Assembly: GCA_944391115.1 (NCBI GenBank)
Contig: CALXSJ010000006.1
Location: 1-64,000, forward strand
Length of the DNA stretch: 64,000 bases
Direction: 5' to 3'
DNA from: an uncultured Victivallales bacterium
GTDB taxonomy: Bacteria; Verrucomicrobiota; Lentisphaeria; Victivallales; UBA1829
Positions 34,132-43,216 of the stretch are shown in pieces (positions within the stretch are counted from its first letter, which is position 1; the number at the start of each line of letters is the position of its first letter). Made by a program: the position numbers and the translations under genes. The notes beneath the pieces are model-generated. The model saw nothing but the letters and a program-made list of their open reading frames with translations. It made no database searches and was not told the DNA's origin.

Positions 34132-36720
34132 ATGAAACTGGAAAAGGAAGCGCTGCGCGAAGTTTCGTTTCCCGTAGGCGGAATTGGAGCCGGATGCATC
34201 GGGCTGGCCGGAAACGGGCGGCTGATCGACTGGGAAATTTTCAACCATGCCGGGAAAGGGCTTCTGAACGGCTGTTCCCACTTTGCCGTCCGTGCGGAGC
34301 GGAATGGACGTGTCGAAGCGGCGCGCATTCTCAATGGCGATCTCATTTCCGGACTTTCCGGAGAGTTCGAGGGGCGCGATGCCGTGTATCACGGTTTCGG
34401 CTGGGGACCCGACATCGGCACTTTGTGCGGAATGCCTCATTTCCGGGAATGCGAATTCAACGGGGAGTTTCCTGCGGCGGAACTCACTTTCACGGATCCC
34501 GCTTTCCCCGGCCGGGTGTTTCTGACGGCATGGAGTCCGTTTGTCCCGGGAGAATCCGATCTGGCTTCCCTGCCTGTCGCCCTTTATGAAATTACGATTG
34601 AGAACACTTCGGATTCCGCATATGACTACAGCTGCGCCGCCACGCTTGGCAATCCCTGGAAAAATCCCGAGGCGGACAACCGGGTTGAACGGGAGGGTTC
34701 TCTGACTTCCCTCCTGCTCGGCAATCATCTCGCCCCGGATTCCTTCGATTACGGCGAACTTGCGCTTACCACCGATGCGGAAAACGTCTCCTTCCAGGAA
34801 TACTGGTTCCGGGGACGCTGGCGCGACTCTCTGGAAGTCTACTGGAACGATCTGAACACGCCCGGCATGTTCCGCAACCGGAGTTATTCCGGACGTGCCG
34901 GAGTATACGCCTGCGACAGCGGAATGCTTGCAGGACATTTTACACTGGCGCCGGGGGAACGGCGGACGGTCCGCTTCCTGATCAGCTGGTATGTTCCGAA
35001 CCGTCAGAACACCTGGGGAGCTCCCTCGGAGGAGGATCTCCGGTATTCCGGCCTGAAGGAAAACCGCTGGAAAAATTATTACACGCGTCTCTGTTCCGGC
35101 GCGGCGGATGCGGCGCGCCGCTTTTTCCCCGTATGGAAGGAAACCCGGAAAAAGGTCTTCCTGTTCCGGCGGGCCCTGCATGAAAGCACGATTCCGGAGG
35201 CTTCTCTTCAGGGGGCGGCGGCCAATCTTGCGGTTCTGATCTCGCCGACCTGCCTGCGGGTGGAGGACGGCACGCTCTGGGGCTGGGAAGGGGTCGGTCC
35301 GGAACGCGGCTCCTGCCCGGGGACCTGCCAGCACGTCTGGAACTATGCGCAGGCGCTGCCGCTGCTCTTTCCCGATCTGGAGCGTTCCATCCGGGAATCC
35401 CAGGCGAAATACGGCTTCGACGAAAAGGGCGGCTGGCAGTTCCGTCTCCGGCTGCCGCTGGGCATCAAGGCGCGCGCCGCGTGGATGCGTCCCTGCGTGG
35501 ACGGCACCTACGGCGAAGTGATGAAAATCTACCGCGAATGGAAGATCTCCGGTGACACCGGATGGCTGAAGTCCATCTGGTTTGCTGTGAAGAAGGCGAT
35601 TGAATATGCGTGGAGTCCGAAGAACGGCGACCGCTGGGATCCGGACCGGACCGGCGTGATCTCCGGCCGCCAGCATCATACGCTTGACATGGAGCAGTTC
35701 GGCGCTTCCGGATGGCTCAACGGGCACTATCTCGGCGCGCTCAAGGCGGCTTCCGAGATGGCGCAGTATTGCGGAGATCCCGAGTTCGGAACGCTCTGCG
35801 CGGAACTTTTCGAAAAGGGGCGGAAGTGGTCCGAGGAACATCTCTTCAACGGGGAATACTACCGGCAGGACGTGAACATTCACGACCAGTCCCTGCTTCT
35901 TCCCTTCCTGCAGGGAAAGGAAACCCCGGAGAACAATCCCTACTGGGATGCGGAACACGGCCAGATCAAATATCAGACCGCCGACGGATGCCACATCGAC
36001 GCCCATCTCGGGCAGTGGTATGCGTCGCTTTACGGCATCGGCGGGATTTTCCAGCCCGACAGGATCCGCGCGACGCTCCATGCGATCTACCGTTACAATT
36101 ACCGCTCCTCCATGCGCGAGGTCGCAAACACATGGCGTACCTTTTCCCTCAATGACGAGGGCGGATGCATCATGTGCGAGTGGCCGGAAGGCCGGGAACG
36201 CCCCGTCATTCCGCTGCCTTACAACTCCGAAACCATGACCGGTTTTGAATGGGCCGCCGCCGCTCATATGGTCATGATCGGTGAAACGGAGATGGGAGAG
36301 ACTCTTGCCCGGGCGATCCGTGCGCGCTATGACGGAGTGCACCGCAATCCGTGGAACGAAATCGAATGCGGCAGCAACTACGCCCGCAGCATGGCATCCT
36401 ATGCGATGCTTCAGGCCTACAGCGGTTTCTGCTATGACATGGTGCGCGGCATGATCGGATTCCGCCCGGTGCTTTCCGGAGATTTCCGCTGCTTCTGGTC
36501 GCTTGGCCCCGTCTGGGGAATTTATGAACGCACAGGATCGGAGCAGAAGATCCGCATCCTGCACGGGGAAGGGGAGTTTGCCGCCTTCCGGCTCTCCGCC
36601 GGCGTCGTCTCCCGGAATGGAGAGACCGTTTCCGGGGCGATGCAGGGGGATGAGTGGAAGCCGGAAAAACCGCTTTGCCTTCGCGAAGGAGACGAGCTGC
36701 TCTTTTCGCAGTCCTGCTGA
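34132..36720 (+). CDS. Glycoside hydrolase family 116 protein
   Basis: 862 residues, no signal peptide. The N-terminus VSFPVGGIGAGCIGLAGNGRL is the GH116 (GBA2/non-lysosomal glucosylceramidase-type) hallmark. An N-terminal beta-sandwich domain (to about 340) is followed by an (alpha/alpha)6 barrel with CPGTCQHVWNYAQALPLLFPDLE, SGRQHHTLDMEQFGASG (the region that holds the nucleophile Glu in this family), IHDQSLLLPFLQG and EIECGSNYARSMASYA near the acid/base region. Bacterial members cleave beta-glucosides, beta-xylosides or N-acetylglucosaminides. AAAAGGAG precedes ATG 34132. Monocistronic, divergent from an AraC gene and without a pseudopilin partner, as expected if it is cytosolic. Confidence 0.88.
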   Translation: MKLEKEALREVSFPVGGIGAGCIGLAGNGRLIDWEIFNHAGKGLLNGCSHFAVRAERNGRVEAARILNGDLISGLSGEFEGRDAVYHGFGWGPDIGTLCGMPHFRECEFNGEFPAAELTFTDPAFPGRVFLTAWSPFVPGESDLASLPVALYEITIENTSDSAYDYSCAATLGNPWKNPEADNRVEREGSLTSLLLGNHLAPDSFDYGELALTTDAENVSFQEYWFRGRWRDSLEVYWNDLNTPGMFRNRSYSGRAGVYACDSGMLAGHFTLAPGERRTVRFLISWYVPNRQNTWGAPSEEDLRYSGLKENRWKNYYTRLCSGAADAARRFFPVWKETRKKVFLFRRALHESTIPEASLQGAAANLAVLISPTCLRVEDGTLWGWEGVGPERGSCPGTCQHVWNYAQALPLLFPDLERSIRESQAKYGFDEKGGWQFRLRLPLGIKARAAWMRPCVDGTYGEVMKIYREWKISGDTGWLKSIWFAVKKAIEYAWSPKNGDRWDPDRTGVISGRQHHTLDMEQFGASGWLNGHYLGALKAASEMAQYCGDPEFGTLCAELFEKGRKWSEEHLFNGEYYRQDVNIHDQSLLLPFLQGKETPENNPYWDAEHGQIKYQTADGCHIDAHLGQWYASLYGIGGIFQPDRIRATLHAIYRYNYRSSMREVANTWRTFSLNDEGGCIMCEWPEGRERPVIPLPYNSETMTGFEWAAAAHMVMIGETEMGETLARAIRARYDGVHRNPWNEIECGSNYARSMASYAMLQAYSGFCYDMVRGMIGFRPVLSGDFRCFWSLGPVWGIYERTGSEQKIRILHGEGEFAAFRLSAGVVSRNGETVSGAMQGDEWKPEKPLCLREGDELLFSQSC

Positions 36721-36918
36721 GAGGTCTCAACGTCCTGCCTGACACTTCCGGGGGCTGAAACGCGGGTTTCAGAAGAAAATGCCGTTTTCCGAAGCTCCGT
36801 TTCCCCCCGGGAGAATGTCTTCAGCGTCGGACTGACCGGTTTCTGCGGGAAAACTTCTGTTTTCAGGAACGCCGTGCCGGCCTGTCCGGGCCCGTTCCGG
36901 CGACAGTTCCCCCGCGCT

Positions 36919-38427
36919 TCAGCCGCGGCCTGTGTAGACAGCGTACAAACGCGGCGAATCCAGATTGCCGAAGCGGCAGTCCGGCGCATGGAAATGACAG
37001 CAGATCTTCACCGTTCTGCCGTGCAGTGTCTGCGGATCGGCGTTTTCCCAGAGGATTCTTTCCCGCAGTCCCTCCCGGGACAGGGGACGGCAATTTTCCA
37101 GTTCAAAACCGGGAATCGCACGATTGTTTTCGTCGCGCAGTTCAAAGCGCAGATAACGCTTCTCATTCACATGCGACAGGTTTGCGCATAATTCCGTCTC
37201 CTGCGGCAGCGCAGCGGGCTTCAGAATCAGGAATGCCTCCCGGTCTCTGGGCGCGGCATAATCCCGGTAGACCCTTACCATGCGGCAGCCGTAACGGTCC
37301 CGGCCGACATAGGCGGTTCCGGGATGCATCATGGCGTCTCCCGCGTTGCCGACGTTGTTTGCCGTATAAAAAATCAGGGTTTTGTCCTTGAAATCGACCA
37401 GCGCCGCCTGGCGCATCAGTCCGCAGTCCCATTCGCCCATGTTGCCGCGTCTGAGGAACGGACGGAACGGCCAGACCTGATTGAAGATGTAACCCGAACC
37501 GCCTGCCGCCAGACCGATGTCCGCGGTCTGGGCGAAGGTTTCCGCCCCCTGCGCGCCGTAAAGATATCCGGTCAGCGCGACAAAGGAACTGCCTTTGCGG
37601 GCGGGGAAGATCCCCACGTGAGACTGCACCCACGGAGACCCGACCCAGCTTCCGGCGAAAAAGCGCGGCTCGATGATGACCTTGTGATCGGGAAGCGCAA
37701 AGATGCTGCCAGGAATGCGGTGCGCGGTTTTCCCGTCACGGGTGAGCCAGCCTTTCACTTTCCGGCACTGGATGTCGTCCGTCTGGGAAACCGTCTGGCC
37801 GGAAATGATGAAGGCGCCGTCCCCGGCGCGGTACAGATTCGGTTCCTCAATGGCCCCGCTCACCAGAAATTCGTTTTCCGGATCCGCCATGGGCGTCCAG
37901 CGGAATCCGTCGCGGCTTTGAATGATGCGCTTGACGAACCAGCAGGCGAACGGGTGATTCGTTTCCCGTCTGTTTCCCGGATACTTGGCGAACAGCCCGG
38001 GTTCGAGCTGATCCGCCCGGCCCCGCGCCAGAACCAGGGCCTTGAACGGGTGTTCCGCATCCAGGGGATCCTGCATGATCCCGCTGATCCGCTGTTCCGG
38101 GGACTGCTGAAAATCGACAGGCGCGGAGCCGTTCAGGAGAGTCCAGTGAAGGGCATCGGAACTTTCGGCGCAATGGATTTTCTGCGTTTTTTCGGAAAGA
38201 GCCGCCTCTATGCCTTCGTCCGGACTGACGGGGGAATAAAACATCCTCAGGTTCTCTCCATACAGGGAGACGCAGTGAATATACACGCCGTCGGACGGGC
38301 TCGCCAGAGGAAGATCGAGAGGATTTTCCCTGCATTTCCACGCTTCCTCGCGCACCATGGAAGTATTGCTTTCTTCCTCCACCGTGTTGATGTCAACCAT
38401 CAGAATGGCATTTTCTTCCCAGATCAT
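36919..38427 (-). CDS. Predicted beta-propeller glycosidase-like protein
   Basis: 502 residues from ATG 38427, chosen for GGAGGGA just upstream; the open frame runs further up through the hairpin repeat, which is not credible coding sequence. No signal peptide. Repeated blade-like patterns (HCAESSDALHWTLL, IIQSRDGFRWTPM, IEEPNLYRAGDGAFIISGQT, EPRFFAGSWVGSPWVQSHVG, MRQAALVDFKDKTLIFYTAN) point to a five-bladed propeller of the GH32/43/68 or GH130 type. The C-terminal beta-sandwich (FELRDENNRAIPGFELENC) resembles a GH32-like end domain. I cannot pick the family or catalytic acids with confidence. It lies downstream of the DUF4838 gene with the repeat copy 2 between. Confidence 0.65.
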   Translation of the reverse strand: MIWEENAILMVDINTVEEESNTSMVREEAWKCRENPLDLPLASPSDGVYIHCVSLYGENLRMFYSPVSPDEGIEAALSEKTQKIHCAESSDALHWTLLNGSAPVDFQQSPEQRISGIMQDPLDAEHPFKALVLARGRADQLEPGLFAKYPGNRRETNHPFACWFVKRIIQSRDGFRWTPMADPENEFLVSGAIEEPNLYRAGDGAFIISGQTVSQTDDIQCRKVKGWLTRDGKTAHRIPGSIFALPDHKVIIEPRFFAGSWVGSPWVQSHVGIFPARKGSSFVALTGYLYGAQGAETFAQTADIGLAAGGSGYIFNQVWPFRPFLRRGNMGEWDCGLMRQAALVDFKDKTLIFYTANNVGNAGDAMMHPGTAYVGRDRYGCRMVRVYRDYAAPRDREAFLILKPAALPQETELCANLSHVNEKRYLRFELRDENNRAIPGFELENCRPLSREGLRERILWENADPQTLHGRTVKICCHFHAPDCRFGNLDSPRLYAVYTGRG

Positions 38428-38447
38428 CGTGTCCCTCCGCATCCTTT

Positions 38448-38602
38448 CATTCAAAAAAATCAGCTTAATACCGCGATGCTCTGTCTCGCCAAAAATCGTT
38501 TCGTGCTCTCCTTTCAGTCCTGCCGCGGTCCAGCTGCGCAAGCTGGTCGCCGCAGGCGAAATCCCCGATAGAGCGCATGCTTGCATCGCGGCAATTTATT
38601 TT
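38448..38602 (-). repeat. Hairpin-rich intergenic repeat, copy 2
   Basis: Aligns along its length with copy 1 at 30760-30914. Ends taccgcgatgc (38469-38479) and gcatcgcggca (38583-38593) are inverted, 10 of 11 pairing. The hairpins ccagct/agctgg and cgcc/ggcg are kept, whereas the gcgatgc and gcaggact hairpins are degraded in one arm. It spans the whole gap between the DUF4838 stop (38596) and the ribosome binding site of the propeller gene. Confidence 0.8.
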
Positions 38603-41130
38603 GCGAAAAACAGCCAGCCCCGCAGATTCTTGTCCCCGTGTCCGAAGAAGGTCGGGAACCAGCAGGATATCTGCACGGGTTTTCCCGGTCCGGCGCCCCA
38701 GGTGTCGCGGACCAGGTTGAAGCGCAGTCCGCTGAATTGTTCCGGGCTCATGCCGATCTTGTCCAGCGGGATCGAGAATTCCAGCGTCCAGTGATCCGCG
38801 GCCCGCTGACCGCCGGTTTCGATTTCAAAATTTTCAGCGGCGTCATTTTTGAACATGTCGAAGACGACGCCGTTTATGTTGACGACCGCCTGAAAATATT
38901 CGTTTTCCGCGGCATTCGGCCGGTCCAGGAAAATTTCGACCGCGTCATCCAGCCACACTTTTCCGTCCCGGACAATCGTGCTGGCCTTGGGGTTTGTCAT
39001 GTCCTGCATGCATTTCACCGCGACATAGAGACGGCCTTTCCGGTAAACTGCCTTGAAGAACGTCGGATATTTTGCCGCGGCGCTCCCGCCGTAAGCGTAA
39101 AACCCGCCGTTCCATGGAAGATCCTTCCATGCCGGATCGTCCAGTTTTCCATCCACGACAGGAGCCTGTTCCGCCTGCGGTGCAAACACGCTTTTGCCCG
39201 CAAGCCGAGCCACCGACCGGGCCGCCTCCCTCATCTCGTTGCTCCGGGATGCCGGAAGCAGTTTCGCCAGCGCCTCGTCCACTGCGGCGGAGTATGCGCC
39301 CTCTGTCACTTTTTCCGCTTTCATGATTTTTCGCCCGGCCTCGCGCATCGCGGGAGCGGCCAGTGCGATTTTCGCTTTCAGAAGTTCTCTGGAACAGGTA
39401 TAGAAATTGTTGTCCAGCGTGCCGGACTTATAATAATTGATCAGAGGCCAGTTGTCAAGAACCATTTTCATATATAATTCCGGGTCTTCCGCAGGTCTGG
39501 CCACCCTGCCGATGCAGGAGAGCGCCTCCGCATAATTTTCTGCCTGGACCGCCTTCAGGGCGTTTTCCCCGGATTCATACGCGGCGCACGCTCTGGCGCT
39601 GAATGCGAAGGATTCCCGGAAAAAACGCACCCGCGTGTATTCCGGACAGGAATTCTCCACCTTGGCAAGCGCCTTGTCCAGAAGCTCCGCCAGTTCCTTT
39701 CTCACAGCCGGCGGATAGGCGGCATACTGGTTTGTCCCCGCCATGCCCCCTCCGGTCGTGCTGCCGCTCCATTGTTCCTCGCAGCGTGCGAAATATTTCC
39801 GCATTTCAGGCATCGCCCTGCCGAAGAGTTTCCCGCAATATTCATCCAGAAGGTCGTCGACATTTAAATTGACATCCCACAGCAGTCTTGCGGCAATCCA
39901 GTGCGCCGGTCCCTGCAGTCCCCAGGAGGGATAATCTTCGGAATACCAGCCGGTTGCTCCGTTCTCCGCATAGAATTTCATGTCTTCCGCCAGACGGTGC
40001 GGATAAAGCACCGGGACGTTGAAGAAGTATCCATGCGCCCATTCATAGATTCCGAAGTGCCTGAGCCCCGCCTTCTTCCACATTTTCACCTTTTCGCGTT
40101 CCGCCGCCTTTGCCTCTTCCCTGCCGGATGAGCGGCAGCCTACGATATAGCCGATGACGTTCGGTTCAATCTTCAGATCCGGCACCGGTTTCTGGTAGTC
40201 CGCATAGATCAGGATTCCCGCCAGTTTCCCGGGGCTTTCTTTGGCCAGTCTGGCCGCGACATGATTGACCAGATTGAAGACCAGTTTTGTTCTGGATGAG
40301 TCGCGGTCGCCGCTGTCGCCCCAGAGTTTCCGGCATTCCGGACACTCGCAGTAAGAGGCTCCGTCATTCGGGGAGAGGGAAATGCTCAGCATGTTTGCAT
40401 TCAGATTCCGTGCATATGCTGCAAATTCGTCCACCACGCCGGGATTGGTCATGCACACCTGCCAGCCCTGCACGCTTCCCGGTCCCGGGATCATGCGCCG
40501 TCCGCTGACCAGCGAATAATATTCAGGATGCTTTGTCCCGTATTTTTTCCCGGGAAAGAAGCGGTGATAGGCATGATGGAAATCATAACGGTTGATGCTT
40601 CCCTGATTTCTGAGCCATTCCCAGTTCTGCGCGTTCCACGGCGAATTGCCCAGACTGTGCCAGCGCGACTTGAAAGAGGGTTCAGTGACAGTTTTTCCGT
40701 CGGGGACACTCAGGCGGCGCTGCTTTTTCACAACGGTCCACAGCTCTCCCGGCATGAACCAGCGGACTCCGCAGTAGCGGCGGAGGAAATCTCTCGCGCC
40801 GCAGCCGGCCGAAAAAGTGTTGTTGGCTGAAATGACGACTTTGCTGCCGGAGGCCTCGATGATGAAGCCGTCCCTGGAAAGTCTGTCGTTGTCTTCCACT
40901 CTGATGATGATCTGCGCTTTTCCTTCCTCTGGCCGGTCCGCATGGACCACCGGCAGTTTCACCGTCGTTGATTTTTCGATATATTTCTGCAGCATGTGCG
41001 CGATGTTGACAAGTTCGGGGTGCGGACGTGCCGGGATTACGATGTCGGCACGCGTGCTGTCATTGACCAGTTCCGCCGCGCAAAGAGCGGACATGCCCCA
41101 GAGCAGGGCAAAAGTTGCTGCAAATCTCAT
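38596..41130 (-). CDS. Secreted DUF4838-family protein with CBM9-like C-terminus
   Basis: 844 residues; signal peptide MRFAATFALLWGMSALCAA. The N-terminal domain has HPELVNIAHMLQKYIEKSTTVKL, as in GH67-type domains. DUF4838 features follow: GARDFLRRYCGVRWFMPGELW, ISLSPNDGASYCECPECRKLWG, and a barrel ending near residue 520. Residues about 660-840 are a CBM9-like sandwich (APVVDGKLDDPAWKDLPWNG, DDAVEIFLDRPNAAENEYFQ). Third member of this family in the window and closest in layout to 28214. The pseudopilin gene lies 33 bases upstream, probably in the same transcript. The stop codon lies at the edge of the hairpin repeat. Substrate unknown. Confidence 0.8.
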   Translation of the reverse strand: MRFAATFALLWGMSALCAAELVNDSTRADIVIPARPHPELVNIAHMLQKYIEKSTTVKLPVVHADRPEEGKAQIIIRVEDNDRLSRDGFIIEASGSKVVISANNTFSAGCGARDFLRRYCGVRWFMPGELWTVVKKQRRLSVPDGKTVTEPSFKSRWHSLGNSPWNAQNWEWLRNQGSINRYDFHHAYHRFFPGKKYGTKHPEYYSLVSGRRMIPGPGSVQGWQVCMTNPGVVDEFAAYARNLNANMLSISLSPNDGASYCECPECRKLWGDSGDRDSSRTKLVFNLVNHVAARLAKESPGKLAGILIYADYQKPVPDLKIEPNVIGYIVGCRSSGREEAKAAEREKVKMWKKAGLRHFGIYEWAHGYFFNVPVLYPHRLAEDMKFYAENGATGWYSEDYPSWGLQGPAHWIAARLLWDVNLNVDDLLDEYCGKLFGRAMPEMRKYFARCEEQWSGSTTGGGMAGTNQYAAYPPAVRKELAELLDKALAKVENSCPEYTRVRFFRESFAFSARACAAYESGENALKAVQAENYAEALSCIGRVARPAEDPELYMKMVLDNWPLINYYKSGTLDNNFYTCSRELLKAKIALAAPAMREAGRKIMKAEKVTEGAYSAAVDEALAKLLPASRSNEMREAARSVARLAGKSVFAPQAEQAPVVDGKLDDPAWKDLPWNGGFYAYGGSAAAKYPTFFKAVYRKGRLYVAVKCMQDMTNPKASTIVRDGKVWLDDAVEIFLDRPNAAENEYFQAVVNINGVVFDMFKNDAAENFEIETGGQRAADHWTLEFSIPLDKIGMSPEQFSGLRFNLVRDTWGAGPGKPVQISCWFPTFFGHGDKNLRGWLFFAK

Positions 41131-41163
41131 GTCATTTCCTCCTGTGAAAAGCTTTTCCGTTTC

Positions 41164-41907
41164 TTATTCGTTCCACCAGACCCGGTACATCGGATGCCCC
41201 CAGAACAATGTCGCATGCCAGTCGTTCACGATAAAGTAATCCGAAGGGATCTCGCCAGGTATATTCGTGAATTTGAACGGCTGCCAGCTGGCGAATCTGG
41301 TCAGGCGTCCGGTTTCCGCGTTTCCCCCGTAAAAGAGCACATTGGAGCGCAATCCCCCGTGCCGGATTGTCATTGTAGTTGCGCCCTTGTCCCCATAGGA
41401 ATTGTTCGCGTCGATGACCAGGCAGCGCTGCGGTTTCGGCTTGGTCATCTTATAGACCTCGCCGCCGTTTCCCGTGTTATAGGAGTTAAGCCCGTAAGTC
41501 GTTCCGAACCAGTCAAAATTGGATACGCTTCTGACCTGGTGAATCAGCTCTTCGGAGGGGCATTTGAACACTCCCTGCGGATAATTGTAGTTTACCTTGT
41601 CTTCCCAGTTCACATATTTGTTTTCCATCAGCTGCTGCGCCCAGCTGTAGTATGCCAGACTTGTATCTTTGTATTTCGGAGGATAGTCCTTGTTGTCCGA
41701 TGCATAGCTGCTTACTGCATAGTAGATCTGTTTTAAATTGCTCAGGCAGCTGACCAGTCTGGCTTTCTGTCTTGCCTGGTCCAGAGCGGGCAGCAGCAGA
41801 GCAGCCAGAATCGCAATGATCGCGATCACGACGAGGAGCTCTATTAAAGTGAAAAAACTGCATTTTTCCGGATCCGATTTCCGAGGCTGCTTTTTCTCCG
41901 TCAACAT
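41164..41907 (-). CDS. Pseudopilin-like protein, variant H-X-DG motif
   Basis: 247 residues from ATG 41907, chosen for GGAAGGA 10 bases upstream; in-frame starts at 41940 and 41994 have poorer spacing. An 18-residue leader ending in Ser-Phe precedes [20 protein letters not shown], so residue -1 is Phe. Family landmarks: [15 protein letters not shown], Cys-x-x-Asn-Leu ([10 protein letters not shown]) and Cys-Pro (VFKCPSEEL). The C-terminal motif is changed: [15 protein letters not shown] has Gly-Gly where the other five have Asp-Gly. It is 33 bases upstream of the secreted DUF4838 gene at 38596. Confidence 0.83.
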   Translation of the reverse strand: MLTEKKQPRKSDPEKCSFFTLIELLVVIAIIAILAALLLPALDQARQKARLVSCLSNLKQIYYAVSSYASDNKDYPPKYKDTSLAYYSWAQQLMENKYVNWEDKVNYNYPQGVFKCPSEELIHQVRSVSNFDWFGTTYGLNSYNTGNGGEVYKMTKPKPQRCLVIDANNSYGDKGATTMTIRHGGLRSNVLFYGGNAETGRLTRFASWQPFKFTNIPGEIPSDYFIVNDWHATLFWGHPMYRVWWNE

Positions 41908-42091
41908 TTTCTGCACATCCTTCCGTTTTATTTTCCGCATAAAAAATCCGCAGATTCCTCCGCTTCCGCGAAGGTTTGTATTGATCCCGTTCACTTATAG
42001 ATTATAATCTTTTTCCAGCAATTGTAAATAGCATTTTGGAGAAAAAATTTGACACTTTGGACATTTTTCCTGAATTCAAATGGAAAAGAAT

Positions 42092-42120
42092 TTGCCATTT
42101 CACTCCTTTCGCTTTATAGT
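42092..42120 (+). promoter_or_regulatory. Promoter of AraC gene at 42156
   Basis: TTGCCA (42092-42097), 17-bp spacer, TATAGT (42115-42120), 36 bases before the start codon; one mismatch to consensus in each hexamer. Confidence 0.65.
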
Positions 42121-42155
42121 AGATGCGGTGAACAGAACAAAGGACAGGAGATGAC

Positions 42156-42947
42156 ATGACGCAGAAAAGTTTTCCCGCGGATTTTCCGGAACTTCTCTAT
42201 TTCGGCAAGGGGAGCACAATGTCATCCACGCCGCATATTCATTCCTTCTATCAGCTGGAAATCTGCATCTGCGGTGAATTTCACGGAAGGAGCCGGGAGA
42301 AAAACGTCCGGCTGCTTCCGGGGCACTACTGGCTGATTCCGCCGGAAACGGTCCATCATTTCGCCTCCTACCGGAAGGACGTGGAGTATTACACGCTCAA
42401 ATTCACCTTCCAGTCCGCGGTTCCGGAAAGAGAAGTCTATGACGATGTCACGAAATATCATCTTGAGGCGATCCGCAGGATTATCTGCAATGAGACCCCT
42501 CCGTCCGCATTCTCCAATTCCGGAAAGGAGATCATCGAGGCTCATCTTTACGCTTTTTTGAATCACATTGCCTCTCATGCGGAAGAAACGCAGGAACGGG
42601 AATCGGATTTCATCATGCGTCTGCGGGAGGAAATATGCTGCCACGGATACCGGATGAACGTCAATGAGCTGGTGCAGTTCTGCCGCTGCACGCGGCCGCA
42701 GTTCAAATACCGCTTCAAAAAAGAGTCCCGCTGGAACGGGACGATCAAGCAGTACATCGATCATGTCCTGTTTGAGGTCGCCCGGAATCATCTGCAGTAT
42801 TCCGGGATGAGTCTGAGCAGGATTGCCGCGATCATGCATTTCCCGAATCTTTCGCTTTTTTCGCGCTTCATCCGGAAGCAGTCCGGAATGCCCCCGAGCC
42901 GCTACCGGAAAACGCTTCGGAACGCCAGTCCCGGTTCGCCGGAATGA
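42156..42947 (+). CDS. AraC-family transcriptional regulator
   Basis: 263 residues from ATG 42156 (AGGAG upstream). The N-terminal cupin-type sensor carries two His-rich segments (STPHIHSFYQLEICICGEFH, LLPGHYWLIPPETVHHFASY), the classic pattern of sugar-sensing AraC proteins. The C-terminal twin HTH is VNELVQFCRCTRPQFKYRFKK and LSRIAAIMHFPNLSLFSRFIR followed by MPPSRYRK. It precedes the GH89-like gene in the same orientation, 270 bases away. That gap carries a separate promoter at 43147-43174, so the regulator probably acts there. It has no close partner on its left side; the pseudopilin gene diverges from it. Confidence 0.87.
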   Translation: MTQKSFPADFPELLYFGKGSTMSSTPHIHSFYQLEICICGEFHGRSREKNVRLLPGHYWLIPPETVHHFASYRKDVEYYTLKFTFQSAVPEREVYDDVTKYHLEAIRRIICNETPPSAFSNSGKEIIEAHLYAFLNHIASHAEETQERESDFIMRLREEICCHGYRMNVNELVQFCRCTRPQFKYRFKKESRWNGTIKQYIDHVLFEVARNHLQYSGMSLSRIAAIMHFPNLSLFSRFIRKQSGMPPSRYRKTLRNASPGSPE

Positions 42948-43146
42948 CGAGGGCAGGGGGATTGCCTTCCGCGGATTTCCCCCGCTTGTTTCCCGCCTGA
43001 AATCACTGCGGATCTTTTGCTCCCCCGGGAGCCTGCCGCCTTCCTGCTGATGGGGGCATCCGGCGTTTCCATGGACGCCTCCCGGAAAGAAATGCCGTCC
43101 GGAATCTTTTTGTGTAAAATAAATCGGGATTTTCCCGTTTCCGGTA

Positions 43147-43174
43147 TTGACAAATTTTTGAAAATATGTATACT
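43147..43174 (+). promoter_or_regulatory. Promoter of the GH89-like operon with palindrome at the start point
   Basis: TTGACA (43147-43152), 16-bp spacer, TATACT (43169-43174). Directly after it, AAACAGGTGTTT (43177-43188) is a perfect 5-bp inverted repeat placed over the expected transcription start, a typical repressor site. The GntR/LacI gene at 45569 in the same operon is the likeliest repressor. Confidence 0.65.
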
Positions 43175-43216
43175 TTAAACAGGTGTTTTTAGTATCTAAC
43201 TTTGGGAGCAAGGAAA

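Noticed and set aside
36755-36772. Hairpin ctgaaac/gtttcag after the GH116 gene as a terminator
   Set aside because: Short stem, no T run, and similar small palindromes are common in this GC-rich sequence.
38428-38586. Upstream extension of the propeller gene through the hairpin repeat
   Set aside because: The extension is translated repeat sequence; GGAGGGA before ATG 38427 gives a better start, and the other repeat copies are not coding.
43105-43115. tctttttgtgt upstream of the GH89-like gene, one mismatch from the AraC half-site of the ThuA/FucI regulon
   Set aside because: No second half-site at 21 bp and no matching distance to the -35, so it is probably chance or belongs to the different AraC protein at 42156.
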